Shown here in pieces: positions 6,724 to 11,285 of a stretch of 11,285 nt of DNA (the stretch's first letter is position 1; every line of letters starts with the position of its first letter). The notes beneath the pieces are model-generated. The model searched no databases and had not been told where the DNA came from. It worked only from the letters and a program-made list of their open reading frames with translations. Origin of the DNA: Spirochaetota bacterium (lineage in GTDB: Bacteria > Spirochaetota > JAGLSM01 > JAKPMW01); NCBI GenBank assembly GCA_029548715.1, contig JAKPMW010000096.1, forward strand, positions 1 through 11,285. The letters are read 5' to 3'. The position numbers and the translations under genes were made by a program.

Positions 6724-6981
6724 CGGCTGCGCCCGGCAGCCCCTGAGCGGGGCAGACGGGAGCATATTCACTTGCACGGGATGGATCGTTTTTGTCGTAC
6801 CTGGCTTGCGGTTTCCGGATGCATGCGTGGGCACCCGGGTCGGGCACCACAGGAGCGGAAACCAGGATGTGTCTGATCCCGCCTGGGCCTTGCGCCGTTC
6901 CTTGACCGCTGTCCCTTGTCAAGGGTACCTTATCCTTGCCTCGTCCGGATTTGTGTTGCCGGACAGAATAACGAACTGGAT
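6724..6981. other. Intergenic stretch upstream of the DUF2723 gene
   Basis: About 258 bp with no convincing gene. It contains small G-C hairpins (GCCCC..GGGGC near 6739-6753), a repeated GGGCACC near 6831-6850, a 7-bp inverted repeat at 6900-6924 and a 6-bp hairpin at 6943-6964 (GTCCGG with CCGGAC, loop of 10) ending 17 nt before the ATG at 6982. A TTGACC hexamer (6902-6907) lies inside the inverted repeat, but no good -10 hexamer sits at proper spacing. A promoter for the pair here is possible but not shown. Confidence 0.5.
6900..6924. promoter_or_regulatory. Perfect inverted repeat, possible operator
   Basis: CCTTGAC (6900-6906) and GTCAAGG (6918-6924) form a perfect 7-bp inverted repeat around an 11-bp spacer, with centres one and a half to two helical turns apart. 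This suits a dimeric DNA-binding protein or an RNA stem. It lies 58 bp before the first ATG of the DUF2723 gene and overlaps a TTGACC that could be a -35 element. Confidence 0.35.
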
Positions 6982-9090
6982 ATGACAATGAACCTTTTTG
7001 GCAGCAATGATTTGGGGTTGCACAGCGGGATGCGCAGTCCGATCTGGCGCTTTGAGCGGATCGACTGGTTTATGGCGGGAGCCGCATTTTTGCTCTCCTT
7101 TATCGTGTATGCCCTGACGATGACTCCCGAGATCTGTGCGGGTGACAGTGGCGAGTTGACCACAGCCATCTACAACCTGGGTGCGGCACATCCTCCGGGG
7201 TATCCGCTCTATACGATGCTGGGAAAAGTTTTCACCTATGTCCCGATCGGGAGTGTTGCGTTTCGTGTCAATCTGCTTTCGGTGTTCTTCGGCGCGCTGA
7301 CGATTCCTTTTCTGTATCTCCTGATCATGCGCCTGATGCACCGGGGTGCAGCCGAGGCTCTGGTGTTGCGGGACAGGATCATTTCATTTGGCGCTGCGAT
7401 GGCGTTCGCGTTTTCGTCAACCATGTGGTCCCAGGCTGTCATCGCCGAAGTGTATACACTCAACGCGGTATTCGCACCCATGCTGTTGCTGGCGGTTCTG
7501 ATCTGGCAGGAAGAGGTACACGCGTCGATCGCGCGCGGCAGACCCACGCTTGGTGAGCGCCTGTTCCTCCTGATTGCCCTGCTGCTGGGCATGTCGTTTA
7601 CCAATCACCTGCTGCTTGTGGGCTATGTTCCACCTCTCGTGTTTTTCTTCATGATCGTGACGCAGCACATCCGCGAAGGTGTGCCCGAGGCAGGCCGCCT
7701 CTCAGCGGGTGCGGGTCGTGTTGTTGGGGGCAGTGCGGCAGCCTTGGGGTTCGGGCTGACAATTGCCCTCGCGGCGGATGCCCTGCCTGGAATGATGACG
7801 GCCGTGTTGCTGACAGCCTGTGTAGCAGTCCCCGCCGGCATCGCCATTGTTTCCTGGCTTTCGTCCATGAAGACCGAATCCCCGGGACAGGGGGCATGGC
7901 CGGCCACAAAGATCATGGTGCTGGCCGGCCTGGGAATTGTCGGGCTGGTCTCTGCCCTGCTCTTTTACAGTAATGCCTGGAAGGCAAACCTGCTTGACGA
8001 AAAAGACGCAGCCCGCACGCTGATTTCTGTCCTGCTTCCCCTGATTGCCCTTGGGCTGGCGTCCATTCTGCTTCAGTTCAGGTTGCCGGCTGTTCAGAAA
8101 ACAGCCGCCTCGGCAAAGTCCGGGCTCCATGTCATGGCCGGGCTTGGAGTCTGGACCTTTCTCTTTTTGCTGGTGATTGCCGAAAAGCTGGTCATGAGTG
8201 TGCTTGGGGTGATCCTGTTTTTTCTTCCGGGGAACTGGTTTGAGGGAAGCCGGATCCGTGAATCGCTCGACTTCATCGGGGTAGGCTGGGGATTTGACGC
8301 ATTTGTTGTGCTGGTCTGGGTCCTTGGCATCCTGATCATCGCGCATACCTGGCTGCAGTCCCGCAGAAAATGCACTGCCGATGAGCAGTTCACCGCGACG
8401 ATTGCCCTGGTTTTCAAGGGCGCGCTGTTTTTCCTTCTTCCGATCCTGTTGTACATGACCTTGCTGATTCGTGCCAATGCTATCGCCAAGATACCGGATC
8501 CGCCGCTCTCCTGGGGAGAGACGACCAATGCCAGCCGGGTCATCAATCACTTTTTGCGCAAGCAGTATCCAAAGGCCAGTATGCGGTTTTCCAACCGGAT
8601 TCCCGAAATCATGAACGGCTGGCTGCGCATGCATATCAACCAGTACATTCCTCTGACAAAATACGAGACGGCTGCGGCCAGCGAAAAGCAGGATCAGGCG
8701 GGGAGCGTGACAAACATTGTCCGTCAACCTGCGACCATGCTTGAGAGCGGGTCCTGGGCTGTTACGGACTGGGCACTTGCATTGCCTGTATTTATTGTAC
8801 TCGTCGGGATCGGACTGGCCGGCCTGTACCGGCACAACCCCCTCTGGTTCTGGCTCCTGCTTTCGATGTTTGCCACGTTCAATATCCTGCTCCTGACCAT
8901 GCTTTCTCCGAGGGATACGGCCCGGGACTGGTTTTTTAACGAGGTCTTCTTTATCCCTTCGCATGCAATTGTGGCGATCTGGATTGCCTTTGGCTTGCGC
9001 GGAATCGCAGACTGGTGCGTCAGGCTGGCTGGAAAAAAGGATGACAAGAAGAACGGGGTGCCCGGGACAACGACTGAAGGAGATGCGTGA
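6982..9090 (+). CDS. DUF2723-family multi-spanning membrane protein, GT-C-like part of a split pair
   Basis: A 702-residue polytopic inner-membrane protein with about a dozen hydrophobic segments. DUF2723 landmarks appear in order: a first membrane helix, then TPEICAGDSGELTTA (48-62) with the acidic first-loop residues, GAAHPPGYPLY (67-77), STMWSQAVIAEVYTLNAVF (146-164), LLGMSFTNHLLLVG (201-214), PPLSWGETT with HFLRKQYP (507-530), and LSPRDTARDWFFNEVFF (641-657). The family is related to GT-C protein mannosyltransferases and is proposed to transfer sugar from a lipid carrier on the periplasmic side; the substrate is unknown here. The C-terminus is a Lys-rich hydrophilic tail. Typical bacterial homologues are longer (about 1000 residues) and include the region encoded by the next gene. 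The start is uncertain: ATG at 6982 or 6988, the latter with GGA 7 nt upstream. A TTG at 6916 would add 22 non-membrane residues and is less likely. Confidence 0.85.
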   Translation: MTMNLFGSNDLGLHSGMRSPIWRFERIDWFMAGAAFLLSFIVYALTMTPEICAGDSGELTTAIYNLGAAHPPGYPLYTMLGKVFTYVPIGSVAFRVNLLSVFFGALTIPFLYLLIMRLMHRGAAEALVLRDRIISFGAAMAFAFSSTMWSQAVIAEVYTLNAVFAPMLLLAVLIWQEEVHASIARGRPTLGERLFLLIALLLGMSFTNHLLLVGYVPPLVFFFMIVTQHIREGVPEAGRLSAGAGRVVGGSAAALGFGLTIALAADALPGMMTAVLLTACVAVPAGIAIVSWLSSMKTESPGQGAWPATKIMVLAGLGIVGLVSALLFYSNAWKANLLDEKDAARTLISVLLPLIALGLASILLQFRLPAVQKTAASAKSGLHVMAGLGVWTFLFLLVIAEKLVMSVLGVILFFLPGNWFEGSRIRESLDFIGVGWGFDAFVVLVWVLGILIIAHTWLQSRRKCTADEQFTATIALVFKGALFFLLPILLYMTLLIRANAIAKIPDPPLSWGETTNASRVINHFLRKQYPKASMRFSNRIPEIMNGWLRMHINQYIPLTKYETAAASEKQDQAGSVTNIVRQPATMLESGSWAVTDWALALPVFIVLVGIGLAGLYRHNPLWFWLLLSMFATFNILLLTMLSPRDTARDWFFNEVFFIPSHAIVAIWIAFGLRGIADWCVRLAGKKDDKKNGVPGTTTEGDA

Positions 9091-11006
9091 TGATGCCCAT
9101 GCAAAAAATCCATGTAGTGATTGCGTCCCTGCTGGCACTCTTTGCCCTGTTGCCCCTGTTTGGGCACATGGCGGCCAATGACAATCACAAAAATTATGCA
9201 AACCACAACTATGGCAAAAACCTGATGAACACCCTTGAGCCCAACTCGGTCTTCATGACCGAGGGTGGGGACAATCAGGTCTTTACTTCGGCCTACAACC
9301 AGATGGCCATGCAGCTTCGCCCTGACGTCCGGATTTATGACCAGAAGGGGAATGTCTTTTACCGGATTTACGGAGATTTTCGCTACATGACGCAGCAGGA
9401 AGTCGATATCAAGCGGGATATTGTTGACTTCGAAATATTTTCCCGTGGCCGGCCTGTCTATCTGACATGGAAACGCACTCCCCCGGTGGCTGCCTGTGGG
9501 GACTGGTTTCTCAAGCGATATGGGATTCTCTTCAAGGTGGTTCCGCTCAAGTACCAGATTCTTGAGGATCTGGATGCCGAACGGGAGCTGCCCCTGGATC
9601 GGGTTGAGGCCCTGGTCATGAAGTATTACGCAAATTCGCAAAACATCGAAAAACTGCGTAAAAACCTCAAGGACCTTGACTGGTACCAGCCGGCCATCAT
9701 GGGAGTCACGGGGCAGGCGCCACATTTTATCAGTGATGAAGAGAGAACCCGGCTGCGCCGGGCGGTGGCTGAGTACCGGACATGGCTGCAAGGCGCAATT
9801 GATCGAAAAATCGATGCGCGCTTTGTGGCAGACCTCCTGCAGGGGCTGCAGGCCGAGGGGTATCTGCGCGTTGAAGGCAATACGGTCGTGTTTGTCCGGG
9901 ATATCCCGGCCCCCTTTTCAGGGGATTACTGGTCCCGCTATATCTTCGATTACCAGCAGGTTGAAAATGCGGTCGAATGGGATTACCTGACCCGTGAGAT
10001 ACTGACAAACTACAATTTTTATTTTGCAGAGTATTGCAGGGAGATGATCGAAAAGCTGATGCGCCAGAAGGCGTTTTACGAGCGCAGGCTGGCACTTGGA
10101 CGGACCCCCGGACTTGAGGCCGCCCTGGCAGGCGTTGTGGCTGATATAGCACGTTTTACCGCGCAGGAACAGAGAAGCTACCGGGATGCAGCGTATTACG
10201 GCTATGATATGGCCGCTATTCACCACAACCTGGGTGCGATTTACATGCAGCGTGGCGAGACTTCGGCCGCTGTTGCCTCGTTCCGCAGGGGAGTGGCAGC
10301 CGACAAATACTCCTATCCGACAATATACTCATACGTTCTCCTCCGCCTGCGTGAAGCCGCGGAAAGCGGAAAACCTGAAGTGGAGGAGGAAGCCCTGCGG
10401 GAGACAACGGGCATAGTCCATACGGTGTATGCCCGCCTGAAGAAGACGTACTCGCTCGACGACGAAGGGATGCAGAAGGATCAGACGGTGCAGCAGTTTG
10501 CCCGGCTTGAACAGACCCTGATCGCTTCGCGGACAAACAGCGGGTTTTCCCTGCGCCGGGTTGTTGCCATGCAAAAGCTGGTGACCGAAAACCCGGGAGA
10601 CAAGGCTCTTCAGCTCCAGCTTTTGACCCTTCTCTACCAGAGGCAGGATACCGAGGGCGTGGTACGTGCATTCAATGGCTTCCCCGAGACCAAGTGGCAG
10701 GACGAGATGCTGGTGTATTACTACGGTAACTCACAGCAGCAAAACGGTGACATCGACGATGCAATAGCATCCTTTGAAAGGCTTGCAAGGGAAAAGCCTG
10801 ATTTCTTTTTGGGGGTATTTCGCCTGGCCCAGATGTACGAGATTGTCAAAAAGGATTGGCCAAAGGCCCTGGATGTGTATCGGCGTGTTCTTCAGATTCG
10901 TGAAGATGTTGCCCGTGTGAAGTATCCCAACTACCTCAGGTATTTTGCCGACATTGAACGGACGGCGAGACAACGGGTTGACGAGATATCACGGGTTGTC
11001 AAATAA
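9090..11006 (+). CDS. Membrane-anchored C-terminal DUF2723-like and TPR protein
   Basis: A 638-residue protein with one N-terminal hydrophobic anchor (about 7-27) and a large, probably periplasmic, soluble part. Residues 35-82 (NYANHNYGKNLMNTLEPN, then GGDNQVF, then LRPDVRIYD) and 120-152 (GRPVYLTW, then WFLKRYGILFKVVP) match the soluble C-terminal part that follows the membrane region in single-chain DUF2723 proteins. Residues 160-370 are helical and charged with no family I recognise. TPR-like repeats lie at about 374-406, 539-572 and 573-607. The stop of the upstream gene and this start share one base (TGATG), with AAGGAG at 9077-9082, 7 nt before the ATG at 9090. GTG at 9087 and ATG at 9093 or 9099 are alternatives. 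Coupled translation suggests a fixed-ratio complex with the GT-C-like subunit, in which the TPRs may recruit or position acceptor proteins. Confidence 0.82.
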   Translation: MMPMQKIHVVIASLLALFALLPLFGHMAANDNHKNYANHNYGKNLMNTLEPNSVFMTEGGDNQVFTSAYNQMAMQLRPDVRIYDQKGNVFYRIYGDFRYMTQQEVDIKRDIVDFEIFSRGRPVYLTWKRTPPVAACGDWFLKRYGILFKVVPLKYQILEDLDAERELPLDRVEALVMKYYANSQNIEKLRKNLKDLDWYQPAIMGVTGQAPHFISDEERTRLRRAVAEYRTWLQGAIDRKIDARFVADLLQGLQAEGYLRVEGNTVVFVRDIPAPFSGDYWSRYIFDYQQVENAVEWDYLTREILTNYNFYFAEYCREMIEKLMRQKAFYERRLALGRTPGLEAALAGVVADIARFTAQEQRSYRDAAYYGYDMAAIHHNLGAIYMQRGETSAAVASFRRGVAADKYSYPTIYSYVLLRLREAAESGKPEVEEEALRETTGIVHTVYARLKKTYSLDDEGMQKDQTVQQFARLEQTLIASRTNSGFSLRRVVAMQKLVTENPGDKALQLQLLTLLYQRQDTEGVVRAFNGFPETKWQDEMLVYYYGNSQQQNGDIDDAIASFERLAREKPDFFLGVFRLAQMYEIVKKDWPKALDVYRRVLQIREDVARVKYPNYLRYFADIERTARQRVDEISRVVK

Positions 11007-11024
11007 CAAGGACAGGAATCCGAA

Positions 11025-11072
11025 ACAAGGGCATGGGTCTGGCTCCAGATCCGTGCCCTTGTAATTTTTATT
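11025..11072 (+). terminator. Strong intrinsic terminator of the DUF2723 pair
   Basis: ACAAGGGCATGG (11025-11036) pairs with CCGTGCCCTTGT (11051-11062), including one G-T pair. Inside, TCTG and CAGA extend the stem around a GCTC loop. AATTTTTATT follows, beginning at 11063. It lies 18 nt after the TPR-protein stop. It also sits just past the stop of the converging minus-strand gene (11068) and overlaps its last bases, but that side has only a short T-poor tail, so it works mainly for the plus strand. Confidence 0.82.
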
Positions 11073-11285
11073 CGGCTGTAAATCTGGAAAAGAACTGTCC
11101 AAACCGGTTGCGTGATTTTTCGACGCGCTCGGGATCGGTCTTCCAGACTCCGTCAACTATGAAGCAGTAGTGATGCTCGCCTGGGAGGACCTGGACAGTG
11201 ATGGTCCAGACGCCCTGTGCATCGCGCTCCATGATTGCTTCATACGGGTTGTATCTGTTGAAACTTCCAACAAGGGCGACATGTT
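11068..11285 (-). CDS. CBM48/AMPK-type glycogen-binding domain protein (C-terminal part)
   Basis: The minus strand is open from the right edge to a TAA at 11070-11068, giving the last 71 residues or so of a protein that continues outside the window. The visible sequence carries the CBM48/AMPK-beta landmarks in order: HVALVGSFNRYNP, then M-R-D--GVWTITVQVLPG, HHYCFIVDGVWKTDPE, and a closing RNRFGQFFS. This module binds alpha-glucans such as glycogen or precedes GH13 catalytic domains. Here it is the C-terminal domain with nothing after it, so a GH13 branching or debranching enzyme, where CBM48 is N-terminal, is unlikely. A small glycogen-targeting or tandem-CBM protein is more likely. It converges on the DUF2723 pair, and its stop lies within the tail of the shared terminator. 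Confidence 0.82.
   Translation of the reverse strand, partial: HVALVGSFNRYNPYEAIMERDAQGVWTITVQVLPGEHHYCFIVDGVWKTDPERVEKSRNRFGQFFSRFTAE

Noticed and set aside
6572..6985. 137-codon plus-strand frame across the intergenic region
   Set aside because: It reads straight through a strong intrinsic terminator, has no ribosome binding site and no family resemblance.
9060..9100. Frameshift mutation breaking a single DUF2723 gene
   Set aside because: The second gene has its own AAGGAG at good spacing, a TGATG overlap and a membrane anchor at its start, so a natural split is preferred. Raw reads would settle it.
7702..9201. 499-codon open frame on the minus strand opposite the DUF2723 gene
   Set aside because: The product is rich in Q, G, R, H and P with no recognisable domain. 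It is fully antisense to a gene with clear family motifs, as expected from GC-biased codon use.

Overview
This is a gene-dense bacterial chromosomal window of fairly high GC content. I see no transposase, integrase, phage gene, CRISPR array, tRNA or rRNA. The best guess for the host is a free-living, moderately GC-rich spirochaete. This rests on the gene combination: KtrAB with a long KtrB N-terminus, a stand-alone GT5 glycogen synthase, an exported LamG/FN3 protein, a DUF2723-plus-TPR pair and a small CBM48 protein. No marker gene settles it, and Bacteroidota or another Gram-negative phylum cannot be excluded.

Left half, minus strand, read from about 4800 down to 1: a tightly packed operon runs from a likely sigma70-type promoter (4811-4839) through a glycogen synthase-like GT5 protein, KtrB (K+ channel subunit), KtrA (RCK gating subunit) and a small membrane protein with HAMP-like and PAS-like regions. 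Three genes follow with ATGA overlaps or a 4-bp gap, and a further gene may start at 36. The operon places a glycogen-family enzyme, potassium uptake and an orphan sensor under one promoter. Two members are unusual: the GT5 protein has lost the usual KTGGL, HDWH and TVHN signatures of its N-terminal domain while keeping the C-terminal ones, and KtrB carries about 140 extra residues resembling a degenerate voltage-sensor-like four-helix bundle.

Middle, plus strand: a 164-bp divergent spacer leads to a secreted protein with LamG-like and fibronectin III domains (4932-6446). A 535-bp gap follows. Its first part holds a compact transcription unit with no convincing gene: a near-consensus promoter (TTGACT, 17 bp, TACAAT), about 160 nt of structured RNA, and a strong intrinsic terminator. 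This is either a small RNA or the attenuated leader of the downstream pair. The second part holds a perfect 7-bp inverted repeat and a 6-bp hairpin just ahead of the next gene.

Right half, plus strand: two translationally coupled genes (6982-9090 and 9090-11006) together look like one DUF2723-family membrane glycosyltransferase-like protein split in two. The first carries the GT-C-like multi-spanning part; the second carries a membrane anchor, the conserved C-terminal soluble part and TPR repeats. A strong terminator at 11025-11072 ends this unit. Beyond it, entering from the right edge on the minus strand, is the C-terminal part of a CBM48/AMPK-type glycogen-binding domain protein. Glycogen-related genes therefore sit at both sides of the envelope-related genes.
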